A stretch of DNA of 64,000 nt from Hyphomicrobiaceae bacterium. Lineage in GTDB: Bacteria; Pseudomonadota; Alphaproteobacteria; Rhizobiales; Hyphomicrobiaceae. A program made the position numbers and the translations under genes. How positions within the stretch are numbered: the first letter of the stretch is position 1; each line of letters opens with the position of its first letter. The notes beneath the pieces are model-generated. The model saw nothing but the letters and a program-made list of their open reading frames with translations. It was not told the origin of the DNA and did no database searches. Of this stretch, positions 1-8,860 are shown in pieces. The stretch spans positions 62,001-126,000 of the forward strand of contig JAJFHG010000005.1 in the NCBI GenBank assembly GCA_021775735.1, in the 5' to 3' direction.

Positions 1-280
1 CAGCTTCACTGGCATCACTCAACAAGTGCCGCGCTCCAGCAACGATCATGGACAAATGCCGGTCCACCAAAACACGAAACGCCTGTTGGTCACCATCTCG
101 GGCACGGGAAACTAACTCCACCTCGTCACCTAAGGAGATGGACCCAGAACTCTTCTGATCGCGCGCAGTGGTCGCAACAGCCCTTGGGCCAGGGCGTTGA
201 GAGCCATGATCCTGTGGACCTTCGTTCACGTGGCCGCCCCCCATTGGTCGTGATCGTTCTGATACCCGAGCAAGTTGCAT
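1..280 (-). CDS. ECF-type RNA polymerase sigma factor (N-terminal part, runs off window)
   Basis: The frame opens at ATG 280 and stays open to the window edge, so only about 93 residues are visible. After a ~50-residue Gly/Ser/Pro/Gln-rich, low-complexity leader, the sequence turns into a sigma-70 region 2 start: ELVSRARDGDQQAFRVLVDR, then a His-Leu-Ser-Met helix and LLSDASEA, where the family continues with (E)DVVQE. In many rhizobia an ECF sigma factor lies directly downstream of glnE on the same strand, as here. The start is uncertain: a second in-frame ATG lies at 244, and the conserved part begins only near residue 52. The catalytic promoter-binding regions lie outside the window. Confidence 0.7.
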   Translation of the reverse strand, partial: MQLARVSERSRPMGGGHVNEGPQDHGSQRPGPRAVATTARDQKSSGSISLGDEVELVSRARDGDQQAFRVLVDRHLSMIVAGARHLLSDASEA

Positions 281-387
281 AAGCCTAGCTGAGACCTTGT
301 ACGTCTATGGTTCCCATCATAAGAGGGAACGTGACAGCGGGACAAAATCCGTCGCTCAGACGTCTGACCGCGCCCCAAAACCTGGTT

Positions 388-3375
388 TTAGGCGACAATA
401 CGATCATAAATCATCTGAACTTCAGCCAATGTATCCCGCAGTTTTGCCTCAAGGGCTTCAAAACTGGGGCTATCTCCCGCCCTGGCCAAGAGGTCTTTCA
501 AGCCCTTTGGCGCTTTTTGAGGATCAAAATCCTCATCCAGGCAAAGCCGTAGGATCTGGCCAAGATCATGGAGTAGGCGGGAGGCGTTAATGAGCGCTTC
601 GCCATCGCTTTGCTCCAGGCACTTGGCATCCATAAGCTTGCGCAATGCTTTTACTGTTGTTTGATCAAGCACACTTGGATGCGCGTGCGCATGGATCAAT
701 TGCAGGTATTGCGCGATAAATTCCAAATCAACAAAACCACCGCGCGCCTGTTTCAAATCCCAAATATTGTCTGTTTTCTTTTGCTCCAATATTCGATCGC
801 GCATGTCTCGCACATCTGTGGCAATCTTAGATGGCGTTCGCTCTGTTACCAAAACCTCATGGATTGCAGCTTCCACCTTCACTTTTAGCGCATCAGACCC
901 TGACACGACGCGCGCGCGGGTAAGCGCCATATGTTCCCATGTCCACGCTTCCCTCACCTGGTAGTCAACAAAGCTTACGAGCGCCGTTGCAACCGGGCCC
1001 TTGTTGCCAGACGGGCGCAGCCGCATATCAACTTCATACAACATACCCTCAGGCGTTGGTGCGGAAAGTGCCGTGATCAAGCGTTGCGTCAGTCGTGCAT
1101 AATATTGGCTGGGCGCCAATGGTTTTGCACCATCTGTTTCTGTGACGCTTGCATCAAAGTCATAGATGATAATCAAATCCAGATCTGACGACGCTGTCAT
1201 TTCCAGCCCGCCGAGTTTGCCCATAGTCACAACGGCGGTACCACCGCCCTTTAAGACTCCATGACCATCCATTAATTCCTGATCCACGACACGTTCGAGT
1301 GCGATGATGAGACGCTCGGCCAGTAATGCATAAGCACCACCTGCCTTGCTGGCATTTATCGTTCCCGTCAAAATGCGCACGCCGATCAGAAACATCTGCT
1401 CATTGCCGACAATGCGCGCTCGGTCGAGAATCTCCTGAAAATCTTCGGCGCCAGCAAATTCAGTGGCGATGATTTGGTCAATTTCCGAAGCATCAGGCAA
1501 TACACTAAAGGTGCGCGGATCAAGCACAGCATCGAGCAAGCGCCGCCGACGCGATAAGATGCGCGCCATGCGTGGTGCAGTGCCCATAATGTCAGCGAAT
1601 AACTTGAGCAGACTAGGATTGGCTTTGAGAACAGAAAACAACTGCACACCCGTCGGCAGTTCTGCAAGAAAACGGTCAAAGCCTGTAAATGCACGATCTG
1701 GATCAGATGTTTCCGAAAGTGCCTGAATCAAAAAGGGCTGAACTTCTGTCAACCGCTCCTGGCCACCTTTGGAGCTCACCGCACGATAGCGTCCCCGGTG
1801 CCAGGCCCGCACACCTGCTACGACATTCTGCGGTTGCGTAAACCCCATCTTTGTCAAATTTTTGAGTGTGTCAGGATCATCATCTTCACCCGCAAACACA
1901 AGAGTCATGTCTGGGCTAAGACTGTCGGGATCATCTTCAAATAGCTCAGCATAATGGCTTTGTACGCTCTCAAAAATTGGCACCACAGCAGCGGTAAGAG
2001 CGGCGACATCGTTATATCCACAAAACCGCGCCAGTGAGAGCAAACGCATATCATCTGCCGGCAACTCATGCGTTTGCTCATCAGCAACCATTTGAATGCG
2101 ATGTTCAAGCGACCTTAGGAATTGATAAGCGTGCGCCAAATCGGAATGGACATCAGGCGTAATCCATTCCCGCTCCTCTAAGCGTTTGAGCGCGGTCAAT
2201 GTCTGGCGCACGCGCAGTTCGGGCTGTCGGCCCCCTGCGATGAGTTGTTGGGTTTGTGCAAAAAATTCAATTTCACGAATGCCGCCCCGGCCGAGCTTGA
2301 CGTTATGTCCAGCTACCGAAATTTCACCCAATCCGCGGAAAGCATGCACCTGTCTCTTCATTGCATGAATGTCTGAGATAGCTGCAAAGTCGAGATATTT
2401 GCGCCAAATATAGGGTGATAGGTCGTTGAGTATTGCTTCTCCCGCTGTAATATCACCGGCTGCCGGGCGCGCTTTGAGAAGTGCGGCGCGCTCCCAATTT
2501 TGTCCAACACTTTCATAATAGTAGAGCGCGGCATCGACAGAGAGGGCGGCTTGCGTTGCGCCCGCATCAGGGCGTAAGCGTAGATCTGTTCGAAAGACGT
2601 AGCCGTCACGTGTGCGCTCATCCATCAGTCGCACCAGATCGCGCGTCATACGAACAAAAAACGTTTGCGCTTCAAGACCATCACGCAAGCGTGCCTTTTC
2701 AGGGTCGAAGAAGATTATGAGATCAATATCGCTTGAGTAATTTAGTTCACGCGCGCCATGTTTTCCCATTGCGAGTATAATGTAACCAGAGTTCACATCT
2801 GGTCGTTCTTGATCGGCATCGGCAGATGTGTCCGCCAACCAATCACCGGCCTCAATGGCCTGGAGAAACAAGAACCGAACGGCGCTTTGCAGGGTGGTGT
2901 CTGCTGTTTCAGACAGAACGTCGGTGACCTGCATCACTGGCCAAACGCCCGCCAGATCAGCAAGTGCTGTTAAAAGCGCAACCTCACACTTAAATTTTCG
3001 AAGGCCGCGCATTGCATCGTCAAACGATTGTGACTGCGCGAGCGCTTGTTCCATTTCAAGGCGCGCAGCTTCAAATCGTGTCTTTGGATCGGATGTCAGT
3101 AGCGTTTGTAATCGCTGAGGGGATTGGCGGATCAAACCTGATAGATAAGGTGACCCAGAATAGATACCGCTGATCAGCTCTCGGACGCGTTGAACTTTGA
3201 GGAGCTCATTGAGTTGTCCCAACTCTTCATTCTCTGCTGCCATGGCGCACAGATCATCAAGATCAGCTTGAACGCGCGCTTCACTGCAGCTCAGAGGTGC
3301 TGTTTGAACGCGCTCTGCCAGCGACGACTGCTTGCTTTCTTCAGATGTTGCGTCCATCACCTCTGCCCGGGTCAC
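388..3375 (-). CDS. glnE: Bifunctional glutamine synthetase adenylyltransferase/adenylyl-removing enzyme
   Basis: GlnE adds AMP to, and removes it from, glutamine synthetase in response to PII (GlnB) and glutamine, tuning ammonia assimilation. At 995 residues it has the full family length and both nucleotidyltransferase modules: the N-terminal (deadenylating) one with the metal-binding pattern SSDIDLIIFFD, and the C-terminal (adenylating) one with SSDLDLIIIYD, each followed by a GlnD/PII-uridylyl-like helical domain. The chosen start is GTG 3375; an ATG lies six codons downstream at 3357. It sits 32 bp downstream of the sensor kinase on the same strand, so read-through from the two-component pair is likely. 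Very confident. Confidence 0.97.
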   Translation of the reverse strand: MTRAEVMDATSEESKQSSLAERVQTAPLSCSEARVQADLDDLCAMAAENEELGQLNELLKVQRVRELISGIYSGSPYLSGLIRQSPQRLQTLLTSDPKTRFEAARLEMEQALAQSQSFDDAMRGLRKFKCEVALLTALADLAGVWPVMQVTDVLSETADTTLQSAVRFLFLQAIEAGDWLADTSADADQERPDVNSGYIILAMGKHGARELNYSSDIDLIIFFDPEKARLRDGLEAQTFFVRMTRDLVRLMDERTRDGYVFRTDLRLRPDAGATQAALSVDAALYYYESVGQNWERAALLKARPAAGDITAGEAILNDLSPYIWRKYLDFAAISDIHAMKRQVHAFRGLGEISVAGHNVKLGRGGIREIEFFAQTQQLIAGGRQPELRVRQTLTALKRLEEREWITPDVHSDLAHAYQFLRSLEHRIQMVADEQTHELPADDMRLLSLARFCGYNDVAALTAAVVPIFESVQSHYAELFEDDPDSLSPDMTLVFAGEDDDPDTLKNLTKMGFTQPQNVVAGVRAWHRGRYRAVSSKGGQERLTEVQPFLIQALSETSDPDRAFTGFDRFLAELPTGVQLFSVLKANPSLLKLFADIMGTAPRMARILSRRRRLLDAVLDPRTFSVLPDASEIDQIIATEFAGAEDFQEILDRARIVGNEQMFLIGVRILTGTINASKAGGAYALLAERLIIALERVVDQELMDGHGVLKGGGTAVVTMGKLGGLEMTASSDLDLIIIYDFDASVTETDGAKPLAPSQYYARLTQRLITALSAPTPEGMLYEVDMRLRPSGNKGPVATALVSFVDYQVREAWTWEHMALTRARVVSGSDALKVKVEAAIHEVLVTERTPSKIATDVRDMRDRILEQKKTDNIWDLKQARGGFVDLEFIAQYLQLIHAHAHPSVLDQTTVKALRKLMDAKCLEQSDGEALINASRLLHDLGQILRLCLDEDFDPQKAPKGLKDLLARAGDSPSFEALEAKLRDTLAEVQMIYDRIVA

Positions 3376-3407
3376 AAAAACTAGTCAGTTGGATCCGGCG
3401 CTGGTTT

Positions 3408-4823
3408 TTAGCGGTCGCTTTGGTGTGGAAACTTCAAGGTCACACGCAGGCCCGGATTATTGTCATCTAACTCTACCGTTCCACGGTGCATCCGCGCAAC
3501 TGCTGCAACAAGGGAAAGTCCGAGGCCTGTACCTGGTTGGGTGCGGCTTTGTTCAAGGCGCACGAAGCGTTTCAAAACCCGGTCGCGGTCTTGCAGGCTA
3601 ATACCTGGGCCATGATCACCAACCTCCATCACAGCCAATTCATCCTCAACAAACACTTTTGCGGTGACACGCAGGGGCGCCTTTTCCCCCGCCACCGCCT
3701 TGCGACCATATTTAATGGCGTTGTCGATAAGATTTGCGAGCGCTTGTACAATCAATTGCTTGTTGGCGTGTATTTGCACCGGGTTTGGAGCAAACGTTTC
3801 GATGGTGAGACCATGTTCTTCTGCAACCGGTTGATAAAGCTCGCTGACGTCATCCAAGATTTCGGCCAGATCAAATGTCACGGCAGTTTCTTCAATGGAG
3901 CCTGCTTCCAACCGCGCGATCAAAAGTAACGCATTGAAGGTACGTATAAGCCCATCGGCTTCTTCAATCGTCCGTTCCAAGCCTTCGCGATAAGCATCGC
4001 CACCACGTGGATCACGTAATGCGCCTTCAGCTCGATTGCGCAGCCTGTTCAGGGGCGTTTTTAAATCATGAGCAATATTGTCTGAAACTTCTCTCAGGCC
4101 CAGCATCAACTGATTGATGCGATCCAGCATGTGATTGAGGTTGCGGGAGACGTCATCCAACTCATCGTGGCGTCCTGACAGCGGAACGCGCTCATTTAAG
4201 TCGCCTTGCATGATGGATTGCGCTGTGACGTTAACCGCAGCAAGTCGGTTTAAAAAGGCACGGCTAATCGCGTACCCAGCGGCGATTGCTGCAAGTGTCA
4301 GTGCACCAAAAGCGGCGAACAAAAACCAACGTAACCAGCTTGAAAAGGCTCCAACATCTTCGATGTCGCGACCAACAAGCAGAACACCATCAGCCCCCAA
4401 CTTCTGGCGCAAAGCAACACCAGAGCGCTCAATAGAGCTCCCGGTTGGGCCAATAGCCGAATAACGAAAGACACCACCTTTGTTGGTGCCGCGTAGGGTG
4501 TCAGGGATGGTTTTTAGATTGCCTGCGAGATAAGCGCTGGCGGCATTTTCCAAATAATAGAGGCTAGGACCTTTGACGCTACTTTTGCGCGCCACAGTCT
4601 CCGACACGTGCGCCAGACCGTGGCGCTGATACTCAAGCACCGCTGCATGCGCTTCATGCTCCAATGACGTAACGACTTGGCTAACCAGAAGGTCACTGGT
4701 CCGCCACATCACTAGAATCGCAATTCCCACAGCGGCTAACACAAACAGCGCCGCAACCCATGCGGCACGGCCAAACATGTGAGAGTGCAGGACAGATGTC
4801 AGGGAATTAGCTGGCGTCTTCAC
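3408..4823 (-). CDS. Membrane sensor histidine kinase
   Basis: An inner-membrane HAMP/HisKA/HATPase_c kinase paired with the response regulator immediately upstream. From the GTG at 4823 it has 471 residues: TM1 near 20-40, a ~115-residue periplasmic sensor segment, TM2 near 165-185, HAMP, the phospho-acceptor motif NIAHDLKTPLNRL (His ~252), the N box NLIDNAIKYG and the glycine boxes DHGPGI and GTGLGLSL. The frame is open to a TTG at 4871, but that start would overlap the regulator gene by 65 nt; GTG 4823 gives a 17-nt overlap and ATG 4778 is a third option. In rhizobia this pair sits between degP and glnE; the signal sensed is not known from sequence. Confidence 0.93.
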   Translation of the reverse strand: MKTPANSLTSVLHSHMFGRAAWVAALFVLAAVGIAILVMWRTSDLLVSQVVTSLEHEAHAAVLEYQRHGLAHVSETVARKSSVKGPSLYYLENAASAYLAGNLKTIPDTLRGTNKGGVFRYSAIGPTGSSIERSGVALRQKLGADGVLLVGRDIEDVGAFSSWLRWFLFAAFGALTLAAIAAGYAISRAFLNRLAAVNVTAQSIMQGDLNERVPLSGRHDELDDVSRNLNHMLDRINQLMLGLREVSDNIAHDLKTPLNRLRNRAEGALRDPRGGDAYREGLERTIEEADGLIRTFNALLLIARLEAGSIEETAVTFDLAEILDDVSELYQPVAEEHGLTIETFAPNPVQIHANKQLIVQALANLIDNAIKYGRKAVAGEKAPLRVTAKVFVEDELAVMEVGDHGPGISLQDRDRVLKRFVRLEQSRTQPGTGLGLSLVAAVARMHRGTVELDDNNPGLRVTLKFPHQSDR

Positions 4824-5487
4824 GAACCATATATCCCGCCCCGCGTATCGTATGCAGCAGAGGCTTGTCAAAGTTCTTATCTATTTTGGCTCTAAGGCGA
4901 GACACATGTACGTCGATGACATTGGTTTGGGGATCAAAGTGATAGTCCCAGACATTTTCAAGCAACATCGTCCGCGTCACCACCTGGCCAGCATTCTTCA
5001 TCAGATATTCGAGCAATCGAAATTCGCGCGGTTGAAGAATGATCTGTTGACCAGCGCGCGTCACCCGATGTGACAATCGATCAAGTTCCATATCACCAAC
5101 CAAATAGCGGGTTTCTTGTTCGCCCGGCGTCACCCGCCGCGTGAGAGCCTCAACACGTGCCAATAGTTCGGTATAGGCATAAGGTTTGGTGAGGTAATCA
5201 TCACCACCGGCTTTTAATCCTTTCACGCGGTCATCCACTTCACCGAGCGCCGACAGGATAAGAACAGGTGTTTGATCGCCACCCTCACGTAATTCACTGA
5301 TGACGCTTAGGCCATCTTTTTCCGGTAACATGCGGTCAACAATCAAGACGTCGTAGCCGCCGCCCTGCGCCATGGAAAGGCCGAGCTCACCGTCCGCTGC
5401 AAGATCGGAGCTGTGTCCACTTTCTTTGAGTGATTTATGCAGAAACTGTGCTGTTTCCAGATCATCCTCAATCACCAAAACCCGCAT
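4807..5487 (-). CDS. OmpR-family response regulator
   Basis: A 226-residue DNA-binding response regulator. The receiver domain (1-115) has the acidic pair ED (7-8), phospho-acceptor Asp51 in LIVDRMLPEKDG, and Lys in the LTKPYAYTEL segment. The C-terminal winged helix (~130-222) has the OmpR pattern LQPREFRLLEYLMKN and a recognition helix around VIDVHVSRLRAKID. ATG 5487 is preceded by AAGGTG at good spacing. It overlaps the kinase gene, so the two are translationally coupled. Its position just downstream of degP suggests a role in envelope homeostasis, but that is inference. Confidence 0.95.
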   Translation of the reverse strand: MRVLVIEDDLETAQFLHKSLKESGHSSDLAADGELGLSMAQGGGYDVLIVDRMLPEKDGLSVISELREGGDQTPVLILSALGEVDDRVKGLKAGGDDYLTKPYAYTELLARVEALTRRVTPGEQETRYLVGDMELDRLSHRVTRAGQQIILQPREFRLLEYLMKNAGQVVTRTMLLENVWDYHFDPQTNVIDVHVSRLRAKIDKNFDKPLLHTIRGAGYMVREDAS

Positions 5488-5610
5488 TCGTCACCTTGTC
5501 TTTTTTATTGTGTTCAAGATTTCAACTTACACGTCGCCGGTCACAGTTTGCAATTCAGCATTTGGGATGCATAAAAACGATCGGTCAGTCTCGCAGACTA
5601 AAGAAATGCA

Positions 5611-5645
5611 ACAAGGCGGCGCGCTGTTTTTAAGCCCACCGCCTT
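5611..5645 (-). terminator. Possible degP terminator hairpin
   Basis: An 8-bp inverted repeat, CAAGGCGG (5611-5618) and CCGCCTTG (5638-5645), separated by 19 nt, lies 37 nt downstream of the degP stop. On the minus strand the stem is followed by an imperfect T-rich stretch (TTGCATTTCTTT). The loop is long and the T tract interrupted, so it could instead be a processing or regulatory stem. Confidence 0.35.
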
Positions 5646-5681
5646 GCTGTCTATTTATCGAGCTTTGGCCAAATATGCTAA

Positions 5682-7253
5682 CTAACCCTTGGAAAAGCGT
5701 AGCGGTACGATCCGCTTTTGCCCGCCTGATTGGATCAATAACAGCACTGCAGCACGCCCTTGATCTTCGACCCGCTTCACATTGGAGACAACCTCTTCAG
5801 GCGCTGAAACAAGACGACGGTCGACTTGTAGGATCACATCGCCAGCACGCAGGCCTTTTTGAGCCGCATCAGACTTCGGCTCAACTTCGGCGATGGCAAC
5901 ACCTTCGTTGTCATCTCCCGTCCGCGCGGGCATCAGCGTCAGACCAAGCTGCTTCAAGGCCATCTTTGCTTTTTCTTTGTCCTTCGTCGGCGCTTTACCT
6001 TGACGTAGCTTGGCAATTTCAGCCGTAGATGTTGGGAATGTGCCCAAAACCAGATTAATCATCTCGTGACTGTTGCCACGCCACACCTTTACCGCAACAT
6101 TCGTACCCGGTGCGATTTCGGCGATTTTACGCGCCAAGTCACGACTGTTTTCAATTTGCGATCCATCCACTTCAAGAATGGCATCTTGCATTTTAAAACC
6201 AGCTTTCTTGGCAGGACCATCAGGCGTTACATCAGAAACGAGTGCACCTTTAGCAACAGCAAGTCCAATGCTCGCAGCTGTGTCCTCATCAATATTCTGA
6301 ATTTTAACGCCCAACCAACCACGTGCCACCGTGCCGGTTTTCTTCAACTGGGCAATGACTTTTTCAACGCGCGCTGCAGGAACGGCAAATGCAATGCCGA
6401 CATTGCCACCCGATGGACTGAAGATCGCGGTGTTCACGCCTATAACTTCACCGTTGAGGTTGAACGTTGGGCCACCTGAGTTGCCTTTGTTTACAGCAGC
6501 ATCGATTTGCATGAAATCATAAGGACCCTCATTAATATCCCGAGCCAGTGCTGACACAATACCGGCTGTCACGGTGCCACCCAGACCAAACGGATTTCCA
6601 ATAGCCAAAGCCCAATCACCAACCCGTGGCTTGGATTTTGCAAACTTTACTGATGGAAATGTTTTAGTGGTTTTCATCTTCAACAGCGCCAGATCAGTAC
6701 GCGGGTCGGTGCCGACAAGTTCTGCATCAACTTTCTCAAGGTCATCAAAGCTGACTTGAATCTTTGTCGCTCCGTCAATCACGTGGTTGTTGGTGACCAC
6801 ATACCCGTCAGACGAAACAATAAAGCCGGAACCCTGACCACGGCGTGGTTGGCTCGGGCCTGGGCGACCGCGGAATTGTTTTGGCAGGTTTTTGAAGAAG
6901 TCATGTAACGGGCTGTCTTCAGGAATATTAGGAAGCTTTGGCCCGTTTTCGTTGTTTTTCGCTTCATCCTTCGAGCCATCGTTAACCACAGACACGCTGA
7001 CCACAGCAGGCTTAACCTGCTCGACGATGTCGGCGAAGGAAAGGGGCGCGCGACCAAACGGAGTCACCACGTTTTGTGACGGGGCTGCACGTTGTGCTTT
7101 TGCAAGCGGCGAAAATCCGACGTTGGACACAGCTAAGCCGCCAGAGACGACGGCTAAGGCGGTCAACACCGACACAATTTTGCGCGGTGACTTGAAGCGC
7201 GCCTGAGCTGGCCCGAGTTTTGCGTTGTTACCAGCTTGTTGCTGTAGGTCCAT
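5682..7253 (-). CDS. degP: Do-like periplasmic serine protease (DegP/HtrA)
   Basis: A 523-residue HtrA-family protease-chaperone that degrades misfolded envelope proteins. Residues 22-54 form an N-terminal signal/anchor. The protease domain carries the triad His157 (NNHVIDGA), Asp187 (DPRTDLALLK) and Ser259 (GNSGGPTF), followed by PDZ1 (~305-400) and PDZ2 (~425-515), the usual architecture. A Q-linker/LA loop rich in Lys, Asn and Pro (~95-140) precedes the His. The start is secure: AAGGAGG sits 6 nt before ATG 7253. It lies directly upstream of a two-component pair and downstream (across a divergently oriented protease gene) of the ccm operon, the arrangement well known from rhizobia. Confidence 0.96.
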   Translation of the reverse strand: MDLQQQAGNNAKLGPAQARFKSPRKIVSVLTALAVVSGGLAVSNVGFSPLAKAQRAAPSQNVVTPFGRAPLSFADIVEQVKPAVVSVSVVNDGSKDEAKNNENGPKLPNIPEDSPLHDFFKNLPKQFRGRPGPSQPRRGQGSGFIVSSDGYVVTNNHVIDGATKIQVSFDDLEKVDAELVGTDPRTDLALLKMKTTKTFPSVKFAKSKPRVGDWALAIGNPFGLGGTVTAGIVSALARDINEGPYDFMQIDAAVNKGNSGGPTFNLNGEVIGVNTAIFSPSGGNVGIAFAVPAARVEKVIAQLKKTGTVARGWLGVKIQNIDEDTAASIGLAVAKGALVSDVTPDGPAKKAGFKMQDAILEVDGSQIENSRDLARKIAEIAPGTNVAVKVWRGNSHEMINLVLGTFPTSTAEIAKLRQGKAPTKDKEKAKMALKQLGLTLMPARTGDDNEGVAIAEVEPKSDAAQKGLRAGDVILQVDRRLVSAPEEVVSNVKRVEDQGRAAVLLLIQSGGQKRIVPLRFSKG

Positions 7254-7411
7254 TCCAAACCTCCTTGGTTAAAGGACATATCGTTTGGACCCTTGCTAAC
7301 GGGCAGCGCCTTACACCGGTCTTTCGGGCACCTTAACAATTGGTAATACTGTTTAAAAATCTGGTTTTTCAGGAGGATTGGCGCGGTTATGTCCCAGTTT
7401 TGCGCGCCAGC

Positions 7412-8314
7412 ATGTTTTTAGCCTGTGCCTTGTCCTTTTTGATGGTTTTCGGTGCTCTCGGCCCAAGCTTGGCGGAGCCCGCCCGATCCACGCCGACGCC
7501 CGGTCCGTCACACACGGCATTATCCACCCAGCGCATTGCAGACCACTTCGATGGAAAAATTGGGGTTCTGAGATCAAAAACAGGAGCCCCGCGCTGCACA
7601 GCATTCTGTCTATCTAAAAAATTGATCGCAACGGCCGGCCATTGTCTACGGGCGCAGCCGGTCGATACGAATTCACAGCATACAAGTTTGATATTCGAGA
7701 AAAGCGCGCGCACTCCAAGGGGAGGGCAAATTTCTTCAGACTCTAACAGCAGTCAAATTTCAGGCCTCGTATCTGGCGGCACGCGAGTCTCCTTTCGTGC
7801 ACCCATCGAAGCTGATCGCGACTGGGCCATACTACGATTACAAAAACCAATTTGCACGCGCGGTGGTTTGAAGCTCGTATCGCGCAGCCGTTCTCACAAT
7901 TGGTCACCACAGGCGGGGAATTTATTTGCACCACAACTTGTCATCAACAAACAAGGCGCAGCAATACTTGCAACGCGAACATGCAACCTCCACGGACTCA
8001 ATCGGACAAAGAACGCTGCAAATGTCCGCGCTGACTTCTCAAATCCAAACAGCTTGATGTTCCATAATTGTGATGCTGGGCCCATTGCATCAGGGTCGCC
8101 AATTATGACCGAAACGCCCTATGGTCTTGAAGTTATTGCTATGCATGTTGGAACATACGTTCGATCACGCGTCCTTGAGCACAAGAGCACAATTGTAGAT
8201 CGCATTGCCTCCAAGCCCATCGCCAATATTGCTGTGCCGGTTGCAGAATTTGTCCGTCCCGTCAAAGATCTATTGGACGCGCAGACGACATCAAAACTGA
8301 CAAGACAAAACTGA
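7412..8314 (+). CDS. Secreted trypsin-like serine protease
   Basis: A chymotrypsin-fold (S1/V8-like) protease of about 300 residues, divergent from degP. A hydrophobic signal segment ends in GPSLA at residues 17-21. The triad is recognisable: His in LIATAGHCL (~77), Asp in DRDWAILRL (~137), Ser in the SGSPI motif (~227), with paired cysteines around the His (CTAFC) and before the Ser (HNC). The frame is open back to TTG 7340; ATG 7412 starts right at the signal peptide but lacks a clear ribosome site, while an AGGAGG at 7372-7377 is out of register with any good start in this frame. It interrupts the ccm-degP order seen in relatives. Substrate unknown. Confidence 0.75.
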   Translation: MFLACALSFLMVFGALGPSLAEPARSTPTPGPSHTALSTQRIADHFDGKIGVLRSKTGAPRCTAFCLSKKLIATAGHCLRAQPVDTNSQHTSLIFEKSARTPRGGQISSDSNSSQISGLVSGGTRVSFRAPIEADRDWAILRLQKPICTRGGLKLVSRSRSHNWSPQAGNLFAPQLVINKQGAAILATRTCNLHGLNRTKNAANVRADFSNPNSLMFHNCDAGPIASGSPIMTETPYGLEVIAMHVGTYVRSRVLEHKSTIVDRIASKPIANIAVPVAEFVRPVKDLLDAQTTSKLTRQN

Positions 8315-8348
8315 CCACGTCCACACGCGTTAAAGCCCGCGTAACACC

Positions 8349-8855
8349 CTAGGTGTGATCTTTATTTGGCATCTTAAGGATTTTCTCCAACCGTTTCTGC
8401 TCATCATTGGAGAGTTCCAAGGCTGTCGATTCTGTTTCGACGGGCTCGGGGCGTGCGCGAAACAACGCTCTATAGGCAGCGTACATCGCCAACAGTACGA
8501 TCCCAAACGGCAGCCCCCAGAGCAGAAGCGTATTTGGCGCAAATGGTGGTTTGAGTAATACGAACGTGCCGTAGCGATCAACAATATAGGCTTTCACTTC
8601 GCTGTCGCTGTCGCCGGCTTTGAGGCGGTCACGCACCAGACGCCGCAAGTCCTTGGCAAGTGGGGCATCAGAATCATCAATCGACTGGTTCTGGCAAACC
8701 ACACATCTTAGACCTGCTGACAAAGTCCTAGCACGCGCCTCAAGAGCTGCGTCTTTGAGCACCTCGTCTGGATCAACTGCGTGAGCAGCACAGATCGGCA
8801 ACCAAACACCGCTTGCTAAAACCAGCATGAGAATTTTGAAACTACTTAAACCCAC
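8349..8855 (-). CDS. ccmH: Cytochrome c maturation protein CcmH (CycL)
   Basis: A periplasm-facing thiol-disulfide protein that keeps apocytochrome c haem-binding cysteines reduced for ligation by CcmF. It is 168 residues: signal peptide (1-26, cleavage after AHA), the diagnostic LRCVVCQNQSI motif (Cys51/Cys54), a three-helix domain, one TM segment (~108-128) and a short cytoplasmic tail. It has only the N-terminal CcmH module, the usual alphaproteobacterial form in which CcmI is separate. GTG 8855 starts 5 nt after the ccmF stop; it is the last gene of ccmIEFH. Confidence 0.95.
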   Translation of the reverse strand: MGLSSFKILMLVLASGVWLPICAAHAVDPDEVLKDAALEARARTLSAGLRCVVCQNQSIDDSDAPLAKDLRRLVRDRLKAGDSDSEVKAYIVDRYGTFVLLKPPFAPNTLLLWGLPFGIVLLAMYAAYRALFRARPEPVETESTALELSNDEQKRLEKILKMPNKDHT

Positions 8856-8860
8856 GCCGC

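Noticed and set aside
297-964. Plus-strand open frames of 65-97 codons over glnE
   Set aside because: They lie antisense to a strongly conserved gene, have no ribosome sites and give low-similarity, codon-odd proteins.
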